Source: Arachis hypogaea (lineage: Eukaryota > Streptophyta > Magnoliopsida > Fabales > Fabaceae). Taken from it: DNA of 64,000 nt. The stretch's first letter is position 1; each line of letters opens with the position of its first letter. The stretch lies in NCBI RefSeq assembly GCF_003086295.3, contig NC_092051.1, positions 25,105,940 through 25,169,939 on the forward strand, in the 5' to 3' direction. Below the pieces are notes generated by a model. It saw only the letters and a list, made by a program, of their open reading frames with translations, ran no database searches and was not told the origin of the DNA. A program made the position numbers and the translations under genes. Below, piece after piece: positions 1 to 11,186 of the stretch.

Positions 1-2463
1 ATACAATTAGCTTTTGGCCAGCAGCCAAATGTTTCCCATTTAAGAATATTTGGGTGTGCGATATATGTTCCCATTGCACCACCTAATCGCACCAAAATGG
101 GACCTCAAAGAAAATTGGGGATATATGTTGGATATGATTCTCCCTCTATAGTGAGGTATCTTGAGATACAAACTGGTGATGTGTTTAAAGCCCGGTTTGC
201 GGATTGTCATTTTGATGAATCAAAATTTCCAACATTAGGGGGAGAGAATAAGCTTCCTGAAAAGGAACTTAATTGGAATGCATCATCGTTGATGCATTTA
301 GATCCTCGATCAGGGCAATGTGAACTAGAAGTTCAAAAGATTATACATTTGCAAAGAATAGCAAATGAATTGCCTGATGCATTTTCCGATACAAAGAGGA
401 TAACCAAATCTTACATACCAGCGGAAAATGCCTCAATTCGAATTGACGTCCCAGTATGACAAGTAGCCACTGAAGCAAATTCACACCAGAAGCGTGGCAG
501 GGCGGAAAATGCCCCAATTCGAATTGATGTCCCAGTAGGGCAAATAGCCACGGAAGCAAATACACGCCAGAAGCGTGGCAGGCCTGTCGGTTCCAAAGAT
601 AAAAATCCTCGAAAGAGAAAAGAGGTAAATACGATTCCTGTTGAAAAAGACATAGTAAAGACACCGGCAGTTGTCCAAAATTCTGATATAACGCCAGAAG
701 ACGTTCAGGTACCTGAAAATTGTGAAAATGATGAGATCTCGATAAATTATGTCTTTACAGGAGAGAAATGGGACCGAAATAAGACAATTGTCAATGAAAT
801 ATTTGCATATAATGTGGCATTAGATATCATGCATGAAAGTAAGGATCTTGAGCCAAGATCAGTTGAAGAATGTCGACAAAGAAATGATTGGCCAAAATGG
901 GAAGCAGCCATGAAGGCTGAATTAGACTCACTTGCAAAACGTGAAGTCTTTGGACCTGTAGTCCGTACACCTGAAGATGTAAAACCTGTTGGATACAAAT
1001 GGGTATTTGTGAGAAAACGAAATGAGAAAAATGAAGTTGTGCGCTATAATGCCCGACTTGTGGCACAAGGTTTTTCACAAAGGCCCGGTATAGATTATGA
1101 AGAAACGTATTCCCCAGTAGTGGATGCGATAACATTGCGTTATTTGGTCAGTTTATCTGCATATCATAAACTGCATATGCATTTAATGGATGTGGTAACA
1201 GCCTATTTATACGGCTCATTAGATCGGGATATCTATATGAAAGTCCCCGAAGGACTAAAGATATCTAAACCATCCAATGAATATTCGCAAGGGTTATACT
1301 CAGTCAAATTGCAAAGATCTTTATATGGTCTAAAGCAATCTGGACGAATGTGGTATAATCGTCTTACTGAGTATCTGGCCAAAAACGGTTTCAAGAATGA
1401 TGATATATGCCCGTGTGTTTTCATAAAGAAAACTGCTTCTGGATTCATTATAATTGCTGTGTACGTTGATGATTTAAATATCATTGGGACTCCTGAAGAG
1501 ATTCCAACAATTATAAAAACTCTAAAGGAAGAGTTTGAGATGAAAGATCTTGGAAGAACTAAATTTTGTCTCGGCCTGCAGATCGAGCATATAAAAAGTG
1601 GGATCTTTATTCATCAAACAACATACACAGAAAAGATCTTGAAAAGATTTTACATGGATAAGTCACATCCATTAAGTACCCCAATGATTGTAAGATCTTT
1701 AGATGTGAAAAAGGATCAATTCCGTCCTAAAGAAGAAAATGAAGATATCCTTGGTCCTGAAGTACCATATCTTAGTGACATTGGAGCGCTAATGTATCTT
1801 GCTAATAATACGCGACCCGATATATCATTTGCTGTGAATTTACTAGCAAGATATAGTTCCTCTCCAACCAGAAGACATTGGAGTGGAATCAAACAAATCT
1901 TTCGATATCTTCATGGGACGGTTGATATGGGATTGTTTTATCCCTATGGATCCAAGTCACAACTAGTTGGCTATGCAGATGCCGGATACCTGTCTGATCC
2001 ACATAAAGGGAAGTCTCAAACAGGATACCTATTCACATATGGTGGTACAGCTATATCATGGAGGTCCACGAAACAGACGATAGCAGCAACCTCCTCTAAT
2101 CATGCTGAAATACTGGCGATTCATGAAGCTAGTCGCGAGTGTTTTTGGCTGAGGAGTCTAATTCAATATATTCTGTCATCATGTGGACTAATTGATCATA
2201 AGATAGCTCCTACTGTCCTGTTTGAAGATAATACAGCATGCATTGCTCAACTTAAGGGTGGATACATCAAAGGTGATAGAACAAAGCATATTTCTCCCAA
2301 ATTCTTCTTCACTCATGACCTTCAAAATCAAGGGACAATTGATGTCCAACAGATCCGTTCAAGTGACAATCTGACAGATTTATTTACAAAGTCACTCCCA
2401 AAATCCTCCTTTGAAAGATTGGTACATAGGATTGGGATGCGCCAATTTCGAGACATTAAATGA
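1..2463 (+). pseudogene. copia Pol polyprotein, C-terminal part (integrase end, RT, RNase H)
   Basis: The frame is open from base 1 to the TGA at 2461-2463 apart from one TGA at 457-459. The first ~100 codons carry the end of the integrase region (RIFGC motif near 46-60). From about 880 the copia reverse transcriptase follows: the W-AM-E-L entry, then WVFVRKRN, then the catalytic YVDDLNIIG at about 1460-1487. The RNase H/tether region has SNHAEILAIHEA near 2098, EDNTACI near 2226 and DRTKHI near 2275, and ends with LTDLFTKSLP near 2371. The polyprotein copies the element RNA to DNA and integrates it. The single stop lies in the variable linker between integrase and RT, inside an 81-bp duplication, where the sister copy reads GGG. 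Family assignment is firm; lineage within copia was not resolved. Confidence 0.92.
421..582 (+). repeat. 81-bp in-frame tandem duplication in copia linker
   Basis: Two copies, 421-501 and 502-582, both start GCGGAAAATGCC and end CAGAAGCGTGGCAGG. The period is 81 bp (27 codons), so the frame is kept. The copies differ at scattered positions, including the stop codon at 457-459 in the first copy. The duplicated segment lies in the integrase-RT linker. Confidence 0.9.
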
Positions 2464-2483
2464 TGTCCGCAAGAGGGGGAGAC

Positions 2484-2644
2484 TGTACTCTTTTTCCCTT
2501 GGTCAAGTTTTTTTCCCATTGGGTTTTTCTTGACAAGGTTTTTAATGAGGCAGTTCTCATCACAAAGGATTTTGTACTCTTTTTCCTTCACTAAAGTTTT
2601 TTTTTTCCCATTGGGTTTTTCTTTAGTAAGGTTTTAACGAGGCA
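2484..2644 (+). other. two tandem hairpin modules upstream of the 3' LTR
   Basis: Each module runs TGTACTCTTTTTCC - stem - T-run - CCCATTGGG - T-run - stem - AAGG - GAGGCA. Module 1 is at 2484-2552 with stem arms GTCAAG (2502-2507) and CTTGAC (2529-2534). Module 2 is at about 2573-2644 with arms ACTAAAG (2590-2596) and CTTTAGT (2621-2627). The arms differ between modules but stay complementary. They sit between the pol stop and the polypurine tract, where a cis-acting RNA structure is plausible. The role is inferred. Confidence 0.6.
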
Positions 2645-2663
2645 TAATCCTAAATGGACATCC

Positions 2664-2672
2664 AAGGGGGAG
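2664..2672 (+). other. polypurine tract of the copia element
   Basis: AAGGGGGAG lies immediately upstream of the LTR start TGTTGTGA at 2673. This is the expected position and composition for the primer of plus-strand DNA synthesis. A similar purine run at 2470-2481 right after the pol stop is an alternative but is not next to an LTR terminus. Confidence 0.8.
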
Positions 2673-2997
2673 TGTTGTGACTAGGAAAGGATAAGAATGG
2701 ATGTCCATTTAATGGGCAACCCATTTTCTACGTTGAAGAGAACAAGTTCTTAGGATGAAAGAAATAAATGTAGTTTGAAAAGTAAACTTCTCTTTGCCTA
2801 TAAAAGCATGATCTGAGGCAAGAGAATATACACAACAATAATAAAATCAAATACTTCTTTCTATCTTTGTATATATATACACATTACAACATATAATATT
2901 ATTATATATATATAAATTATTATTGAGCTAATTATTTTAATACTAGAGTCTTCTATTTATACATCTCTATTATATATATATCTTTTATTTCACAACA
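2673..2997 (+). repeat. copia 3' LTR (325 bp)
   Basis: It starts TGTTGTGACTAGG and ends TTTCACAACA, giving an 8-bp terminal inverted repeat with TG...CA ends. A TATA box (TATAAAA, 2799-2805) follows a region with no other clear signal, as expected in a U3 segment. The 3' half is a run of TA-rich microsatellite-like sequence. The next bases after the LTR (TTTAA) would be the right target duplication. Confidence 0.85.
2799..2805 (+). promoter_or_regulatory. TATA box of the copia LTR
   Basis: TATAAAA inside the LTR, about 126 bp from its start, matches the expected core promoter position of a plant LTR. Confidence 0.55.
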
Positions 2998-5900
2998 TTT
3001 AACTCCTTATTTTATTATTTTATCAATTTTTTTATTTTTGAATATTTTGATCCTACATGTGTAGCTCAAGATAGCTAGTTTTTATTGAAAGTAAATTAAT
3101 GCTAAATATACATTTAATTATATTATAAAATAAATTTTTTATTCTCAATATATGTAAAACTAAAAATAAAACGTACGTGTGTTTCTAATAATTTTTATGT
3201 ATTAATTAACTTGAGGTCAAATAAGATAATATTTATGGTGTAGTAATTGGATTTTTTTATTAAAAAAATGAAATTTTTTTATAATAAAAAAATCACAAAA
3301 ATATCATGTACAATGCCCATTAACTACACATTTAGTAAAAATTTCTACTTTTTATTTAATTTTATCTTTTACCAAAGAAATTCTCATATTAAATATGTAT
3401 TAACAATACATGAAATTGATTCATAAAAGAACATAATTTTTGTAACCAGACTAATCCAGGTGTAAAGCAAATTAATTGAGGAAGCAGGCCCAAATAGATG
3501 TTGGTTTTGATGATGTGGAGGGGAGTTTCGGCATTCAGATAGATGCAAAACTGCAAGGCTTAATAAATCATAAGTTGTGTTAGTATGCCAAAAAGAGAAT
3601 GGAGATCTGAGGGCGGCGCCATCACCACCTCCCTCCTAAATCTTTATTGCCGTACAGCTACACCCTACAGCCTTTGCATTTTGCATGGGCTGTGACCCTG
3701 TCACCCAAGCTATTAAATTGGGGATGTGGTTTTAACGGAACCATATTATATTATTAATTGGAATCAGATTTGAAATTATAGAATTATGGTAAAAAAAAAT
3801 ATTATATGTATATTAAAATTAATTATTATTTATTGATATGTAAAAATACAATTTATTTAATTTATTTTTAATATATATTTTATATTTTAATAATTAATTT
3901 TAGTGGTTAAATTTAATATAACACTCACATTACTCAATATAGAATTATTGTGGCCGCGCCATGCACTTCATATTCAGATTGTGGTAAACCAATAAAATAA
4001 TTTTTTGCTGACAAGTGAAGAAGCACTTATTTCTGTGTTAAATATATAAGGATTGTATTGAATTTTTTTTAAAAAATACCTAATATATAAAAATATTTTG
4101 ATAAATAATAATCTGAACAAGTAGTACTATAATAAAGTGCTTCTTCTTTAAAATTTATTTTTTTTTTAAAGGTGTAATATACTTCTTTAAGACAGACGAT
4201 AAATTTATTATTAATAAAAAATTTTAATTTTTTATATTTTAATAAAAAATTTTAATTTATAGTTTTAATATGTGTTCTTAAGATACAAAATAAATAAATT
4301 TATTTTTTAATTACGATAAAAAAAAAAAGGAGTTGACAGTATTTTCTAAAATTTCACACCACAACAGCTGCAACACACATCAGAGAGATCTGTATGTCCC
4401 CAATGCAATCACAGTAATTGCAACTGTAATAATTTAAGGAAACCTTGGTTGTGACATTTTTTGGTAAGTGTTCCTTACCGACTGTTTGTCCATTGCTATC
4501 ATCAATTTAATTAAAATAATTAAGGAATGAAAGAAAAAAGAAAAATGCTATATTTAACTAATATTACACAGAAGAATTGAAGTATATATATAAAATGGAT
4601 ATCATGCATATGATTTGTAACATAATGAATAACAGAATAAGTCACTTTTAACTCATTGTTTTTGGCATGAAATACATTTCCATCTTTAGATTGTCTTTGG
4701 CATTATTGAATGGTTTCATCATATCAGTGATGAATTTGGATTTCATATCGCTTTCTAATTGCAATTCGCATGCCTAGAACGAATTGTCCGATCCATCATT
4801 AAATGAAAGCAAGAAATCAAAGAAGGAAATCCAATAAATCGGTCTTCTTTCACGCGTTGTTCTCTAGATCTATTCGATCTCCTCATGTAATTGTTCTTCT
4901 TAACTAATTAATAACTAACTATAATTAAGGAACTAGTAACATATATGTAGTTAATGACAAGACTACCCTCTCCTCATATAATTGTTATTATTTTTTTATT
5001 ATCATCAAATCTAACAGGTTAATGACGAATTTGTTGGATATTAGAGTTTTATTTAAAAATATGTTATTAACTAATAAATTATTATATATATAAAATATGA
5101 TTTGAACTTTTGAGTTCTGACAATTGGTTAAGCATATAAGTGATGAGTTGACCACTCCACGAATCCAAGTCGAATAATTGTTACTATTTTGAAGCTAGGC
5201 ATAAGAGAGAAGTGAGGGATGCATAGCTAGCATAAACTCATCAAGTAGGTAGTAGTATATGCAGCACGAGAGTGAGTTCCAACTTCCCAAAGAGACAATA
5301 ATAAAGGAAATGAGAGAGAGGGGGGCAGGGCAGTGCATATATAGAATTGTAATTGGAATGTGACTAGACAGCATTCCTCATTAATCAACTTGTGTTGATC
5401 CCACTTTTATTTGTTTGTATCTCTCATATACAACTTGAGTATGACAATGTTAATCTTTTTATTTGCTTGTCTATACAAGCAAATGTATAATAATTTATGG
5501 CCGAATACATCATTCATGCTGGACCACTTATATTGTGATGCTTACTACTCAGTACTCATAAACATATACATACATATACATATATATACCAGCAGCAGTA
5601 GTAGCAGCAGCAAGCTTGCTAAGATATGAATTTAATTAATTACACATACACAACAACAGTGTTGAAATATTTAATGCAGTGCTACGTACAAGAGCACTAA
5701 ATTAAATAACTATATATATAATCTCACAAGGGGGGATCATGGCTATGTGTGTTTTCTTTCTTCTTTTTAGAAACATAATGAAAAAGAACAAGTAATGGTC
5801 GATCGAGATACAATATATGCATGCCATGCCGTACACTACTGTTTCACTAGCTGTTTCATCTCTGCATATACTATATACAAACAAACATAATAGTAATACT

Positions 5901-6924
5901 GTGCTTAAACAGTAATTATTCCTCACACAGTTTACTTTTTGCAACTTTACATCACCGTCCTAACCAAACAAATCGCTCTATTGTCACGCCCCGGTTCATT
6001 ATTAGGGTTATTTTTTATTAATATAAATCTTTTTGAAGAATATGTGTCACTTTTAAGATTAAACTTAAACATAAAATAAAGAAAACTAATAGATTATGGA
6101 GATTCCTTGTAAACCAGCAATTTTAAGTCACCGCTATTAATAATAAATAGGCCGTCTATATATATTTAACTTGTTGTTCAATAGTAAAGAGATATTCTAT
6201 CTCATGCTATTTCAATTGTTTCTACTTTCTGCGAATGACCGCTAAGTTATCCACGTTCTTAATGACTACGACTTCTGGGGACCATAATTCAAGGTGTGTG
6301 TAGTCTTCCAAGAAGACTATATATAGAACATTATCATTATATATACATTTCTTTAATGCAAACATCTATTGATTCAAAGAAGAGAAGGGTTGTCATGTAC
6401 ATATGTGATATGTCTGTGTCTGTAACGAAATTTTAGGTTGCAATGTTGTTAAGTTTAGTTAACAGACACCAGATTATTATATTAATAGAATTTTTAATTT
6501 TTATTTTAATAAATAATAAAAATATATTAAAAAATTAAAATTTATATTTTTAGAGTTTAATTTTGATACACTGATAATATAAACCGTTTTACACACTTTT
6601 TCAACTATATTTATTTTGTTAGATAACTATTCACGCTATTAATAAAAAAAATTATTATTTTTGATAATGTGACAATATGTAATTAAATGCATGTTTACGG
6701 GTGGTATATTAAAATTAAAATTTATTTTTTAATAAAAGTTTCCCAATTAATAAATTTATTAAATCACATATTAATGAAACTCTTATATTATTTGATTTAC
6801 ATACTACATAAATACATAATGTATATACAAGGCTAAGCAAAATGCCTTACTGGTAACTAAAAAAAAGTGATTATTATTAAATGTACAATAACAATTTTAT
6901 ATCATGTAAGAGAGCAAAAAAAAT
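2998..6924. other. AT-rich intergenic DNA, no gene recognised
   Basis: I see no coding region or RNA gene here. One GC-richer island at about 3480-3720 (including GGGCGGCGCCATCACCACC) stands out against the AT-rich background but has no open frame I recognise. It could be a relic of a gene or of a GC-rich transposon. The short frames here (for example 5411-5629 and 5702-5944) are low complexity and unsupported. Confidence 0.6.
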
Positions 6925-7560
6925 TCTTTTAGTTGAATAGTTTCTTTAATATTATATTTCTTGGTTCGATTCTTCCCCTCCTGGCCTCTTGTCCACGGTG
7001 CGGTTGATTTATATATAGAGAAATATTCGGAAATGTTTGGTAACCAAAGAAAATCAGCCAAAAACAGTTATAACTTGTCTTATTTAGTATTCATTAATTA
7101 CTACGATAATTAATTAATGCTAAATAAGACAAGTTTTGACTGTTTTTTTTGTCTACCTAGCATTACCCGAAATATTACAGTGTTATGAAAGTTTATCACT
7201 TTTGGTAAACTTTTGGTCGATTAATAATATTTAAAATTTTAAATTAAAAATATATTTTTAAATTATTAAATTGAAATAATTGAAATTATGATTGGAAGTA
7301 TTGGTTAAAAATAAATAAATAATTGTTTTAATATTATCTTTTTTGGTTTTTCCCCTCCTGACCTCTTGTACATGGTACACGGTTGATTTATATATAGAAA
7401 AATATTAGAGTATTATAAAAATTTATTATTTTTAGTCAATAAATAATATTTAAAAATTTGAATTAAAAATAGATTTTTAAATTATTAAATTAAAATAATT
7501 TCATAAATCATAATGATTGGAAGTACTGATAAAAAAAACAATAAATTGTTCTTAAATTTT
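6925..7560. repeat. diverged tandem duplication, two copies, first copy holding a MITE
   Basis: Copy 1 spans about 6925-7317 and copy 2 about 7318-7560. Both contain CCCCTCCTG-CCTCTTGT, then GGTTGATTTATATATAG, then AATATTTAAAA, TTTTTAAATTATTAAATT and ATGATTGGAAGTA in the same order. Copy 1 is longer because a 141-bp MITE (7028-7168) is inserted in it. Copy 1 also has GTTCGATTC, a perfect match to the tRNA-type box B pattern GTTCGANNC, so a tRNA-derived SINE origin is possible but unproven. Confidence 0.7.
7028..7168. mobile_element. MITE, 141 bp, with 8-bp target duplication GAAATATT
   Basis: It is flanked by GAAATATT at 7020-7027 and 7169-7176. The ends are imperfect inverted repeats (CGGAAATGTTTGGTAAC on the left, CGGGTAATGCTAGGTAGAC as the inverted right end). 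Inner arms AACTTGTCTTATTTAG / CTAAATAAGACAAGTT make it almost one long hairpin. An 8-bp duplication suggests the hAT superfamily. A second copy lies at 19243-19382. Confidence 0.85.
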
Positions 7561-8172
7561 TTCCTTATATATATTCGCAAGTTTCACAATATACTCCAAC
7601 TTCTTTTATTTTCTTAAGACACAATAATAGTTAATTATCTGAAGTTCAACACAATTAATAATAATGTGTAAAAAAATGTTTGAAAGATAATAAAAAATTT
7701 AATCTAAAATATTGAAAGTTATTTTATTTTAAATTTATTAATCACTCTTAGAATAATTTGATAATTTTAAATATAATAAATATATAATTATAAATATCAC
7801 ATATAAAAAATTATAAATATTAAATTAAATAATATAAATTTTAAGTTGTTATTTCTCTAATATTTTTCATGTGCAATTATATATATAATATTATTTTGTT
7901 TTATATTAAATTTTTATTTTAAATTATTTAATTACTGTTAGAATAATAAATTAAAAATATTAAATTAAATAATATAACTTTTAAGTTATTATCTCTATAA
8001 TATTATTCGATGTATGTAACTTTATACATATGTTAAGTCAATAATTATTATTTTGACTTGTATATTAATACATTAGTATATATTTAACATAATATTAACT
8101 AATAATTTTGATATTAAATGTGGTACTTTTATTATAAATCACGCATCTCTTATCAATAATATAGTTACCGAC
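7561..8172. other. AT-rich intergenic DNA
   Basis: Very AT-rich with short near-repeats such as AAATATTAAATTAAATAATATAA at two places (about 7810-7840 and 7945-7975). No gene is seen. Confidence 0.6.
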
Positions 8173-9270
8173 TCTGCTAGGTAGACAACGAAAAAACTGA
8201 ACAATATGAACAACGAACTAGGAATTTGGTCCAATAAAAAAAAAAAAAAACTCAATTCAAATTATTCAACCAAAAAATTTTATTCATTAATTAAAAAATT
8301 TTAACTGTTCATTATACCCTAATTTACCAAAATACCATTTTTTTTCCTCAAATCCTGTCGCTGCCTCACCAACTATCCCCTTTCGCCAACGTCTCTCTCC
8401 CTCACTGGACATAATCATCGTCTCCTGGGTTCTTCACGCCGTTGCTTGGTCGCCAATCAGTCCCCATTATCACTGCCGGGATCTTCCTCACCGTCCCTGG
8501 TTCGTCAACAAAGACTCTCATCGGCACTTAAGGATAACCATCCACTTAAGAAAAAAAATAATCATCCGCGTACCTAATAAATTAAACATCCAACATATTT
8601 TAATTGTATTTAACTAAACTTATTCCAATCAAATAACCATTCACGTAAGAATTAAAATAATCATTCGAATACCTATTAAAATGACCATCCATCGCATAGG
8701 GAAGACCGTACGGTGTGAGTGGAGGAGGAGGAGTTGTGATCCACCTCTGTCGTTTCACCATTTCCGTTATCGCCCCTCGCCTTTGTCGAAATCATCATCA
8801 CCACCGAACGGAGGGAACCAAAAGATGCAGAGCATGACAGATTAAAGGTGGAAGCGATGGAGACCGATCAGAGAGCATGGCAGAGCACGACCAAAAAGGC
8901 TAATCTGCAAGCGTAGACAAAGACAGAGACGACGAAAATCTTAGCAGAAACACTGAACGGGAGGAGTGAAGGTCAGGGTTGAGAGAGGTAGTTGTTAGAA
9001 AAAAGAGGTATGATTCGGTGATAATGGTGACTAGTGGTGGCAGAGGTGATTTTGATGGTGTTGAGGGGAGGACCATACGATGTGGGTGAAAGAGAAAGAG
9101 AATTGAGATGAAATGAAAACGTGATGTGACAGTATATTACGAAAAAGTTACGTTAGCTAATAATTCTAATAATTTAAATTTAAAATAAAATTAAAAATAA
9201 TTAATTTAATTTTTTAGTTCAATATTCACATTATTTATCTATATTTTCTAATTACCTCACTGAAAAACTG
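8173..9270. mobile_element. probable non-autonomous DNA transposon, ~1.1 kb, GC-rich core
   Basis: The left end reads GCTAGGTAGACAACGAAAA; the inverted right end reads GTGAGGTAATTAGAAAATAT. Both are followed by a similar stretch ending GAACTA, so they look like diverged terminal inverted repeats. The left terminus resembles the right end of the MITEs at 7 and 19 kb (GCTAGGTAGACAA). The core (about 8340-9110) is much richer in GC than its surroundings but has no long frame. I could not find a convincing target duplication, so the borders are approximate. Confidence 0.4.
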
Positions 9271-10300
9271 CATGAAACTGTATGTTTGATTATTTTTACC
9301 ACTATTTACCACCAATTTAATCAAGGTAGTGAAAAGTTGACATAAATAATAAAGAATGAATTACAATGCAAGAAATAATATATAATGCTGGTTCTAGGTT
9401 TCTCGTGTAGATGGATAATGTTTTGAATAAATAATATGTTAATATATAATAAACTATGTTAAATTAACATTAAAATTAATCACTAAAATAAATTATTAAG
9501 TAAAATAATATTAAAATATAAAATATATATTAAAAATAAAATAAATTATATATATTTATAATAATTAATTTAATATTAATTTTTAGTATACAGATAATAT
9601 TTTTAATATATAATATGTAGGTATTTATCTATATCTATATAAATACTAATTAACTAGGAAAATATGTCTAAATAATATTGGTAGAGCCATTCAAATGAAA
9701 ATATTTTAGTTTTTGATAATTTAAAGAAGAAACTATATATGGCAATCAAGACATATCTTTAATTAAGAGTTTAAAATGGAGGAAAAGAGGTGGATTGGTA
9801 AAGTTACAATAATATTAGGGAGAGAATAATATAAAGTTTTTTTATTTAATTTATTATTTATAATATTATGTAAGTAATATTTATAATTATATATTTATTA
9901 CATCTAATAGTGTTTAATTATTTTAAATGATAATAAAAATATAAAATAAGATCATTTGTATTAATTTTTTATTGTTTTTTAAATTTGTGGTAAAATTGTA
10001 TATAATATATGTAATAAAGAAACTAAAATGATGTTTGTATATATATATATATATATATAATATAAAAAGATTTCTATTAATCACTTGCTTGTAATTGTGA
10101 AAATAAAAGCATATAAAAGAGTAAAAGAGAGATAGAGAAAAGTAAGGCATATATAGAAAGCTAGTCTATATAATGTGTAATTGGCTAACAGGAATGTGGA
10201 GAGTGGGAGGAGGGGCGCCTGCAGCTTTGGGTTGTTTGCGGTCGGGACCATTATAGAGCACAGCGCACACATAAACACCAAAAAGTCAAGAAAATAACTC
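9271..10300. other. AT-rich intergenic DNA with a (TA)n run
   Basis: There is a TA microsatellite near 10038-10060 and otherwise AT-rich sequence. No gene is recognised. A more balanced composition from about 10190 onward marks the approach to the promoter of the B3 gene. Confidence 0.5.
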
Positions 10301-11186
10301 AAAACAACCTAACACTGTAACTGTATGTACACACTTCCTCAACTCCATCTCATCCCATCCCCTTCCCTTCTCTAATAGCCACAACCGCGCTCGCCCTCCC
10401 TATCAGTCTTTCCACTTAACTGGCTGGTTGCGTTGCTTCTGGAACAACTGGCCTTTTGGTCACAATAAGGCGGAACGTTATGTTGTACAGAAATTATACC
10501 AAATATGATGAAAACGACAACTTGCTCACATGATCACAATACCCACATTATTATTCATGGGCCCCCATCCAACGTAAGTGTAGTAATCCCTCCTCCCCCT
10601 TCTTTTCTCTCTCTCTCTCCCAATTCCAACAATAAAACTGGCTTCAACATCATTTCTACCTCCTTTTTTATTTTTCCTAGCTACTTCCTTCCTTCGTCTT
10701 CTGAGGTAAGTAACTATACTTGTTCTTCTCGTTCCCTCTGATGAACTGAGCATGTATGTGTGTAGGTCAACTACAACAACTACTTACTTGACCCCCTCCT
10801 TCTTCAACTGGATTCTCTTCCAATTTCTTTAGGGTTATGAACTCCTCTCCTCCTCCTCCTCCTCCTCCGCCTCAAACAACCTTCTAATCTGACCTCTGCT
10901 CATCATCATATTCACCCTGCTCGCTTCGGTAACATATGTACCTTCTTCCTCTTCCTCCTCCTACTCCCAAGCTTTTATTTCACCTTATTATAATCTTCTA
11001 TGTTTCATTCTCCATACTTTCCACTTTGATCCCTTTGTTTTCTTTTATGTTAATTTTGATTCTAATAATCTTGGTCAATTCATAACGCACGTATGTATGT
11101 ATGAATGAATTCCTATTTTGTTTTGCGAGATCCAGAGGGAGGGAGCTAGGGAGATTATTATTAATTAGCTAAGGTGGGGTTTAGTG
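10301..11186 (+). promoter_or_regulatory. promoter / 5' leader region of the B3 gene, pyrimidine-rich
   Basis: The region is rich in CT and CTC repeats (for example CCTCCTCCTCCTCCTCC near 10850), typical of plant 5' leaders. A possible leader intron runs from a donor at about 10930 (TTCG|GTAACATATG) to an acceptor near 11133 (ATCCAG|AGGG). This is inferred from splice-like signals only. There is no upstream coding frame. Confidence 0.35.

Larger units (their letters stand above)
1..2997 (+). mobile_element. Ty1/copia LTR retrotransposon, 3' part (5' part outside window)
   Basis: The element enters from the left edge inside the integrase region and runs through reverse transcriptase and RNase H to a polypurine tract and a 3' LTR. 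The LTR opens with TGTTGTGA and closes with its exact inverse TCACAACA, so the right border at 2997 is firm. The pol frame holds a single stop in about 820 codons, which suggests a fairly young insertion. The 5' LTR and the target duplication lie outside the window, so age cannot be estimated here. Confidence 0.93.

Noticed and set aside
5411..5629. Small frame of 72 codons with Ser run
   Set aside because: Low-complexity end from a CAG/TAG repeat and no conserved motif or gene-like context.
6960..7000. Possible tRNA gene (GTTCGATTC box B)
   Set aside because: No matching acceptor stem, box A or cloverleaf could be built; at most a SINE relic.
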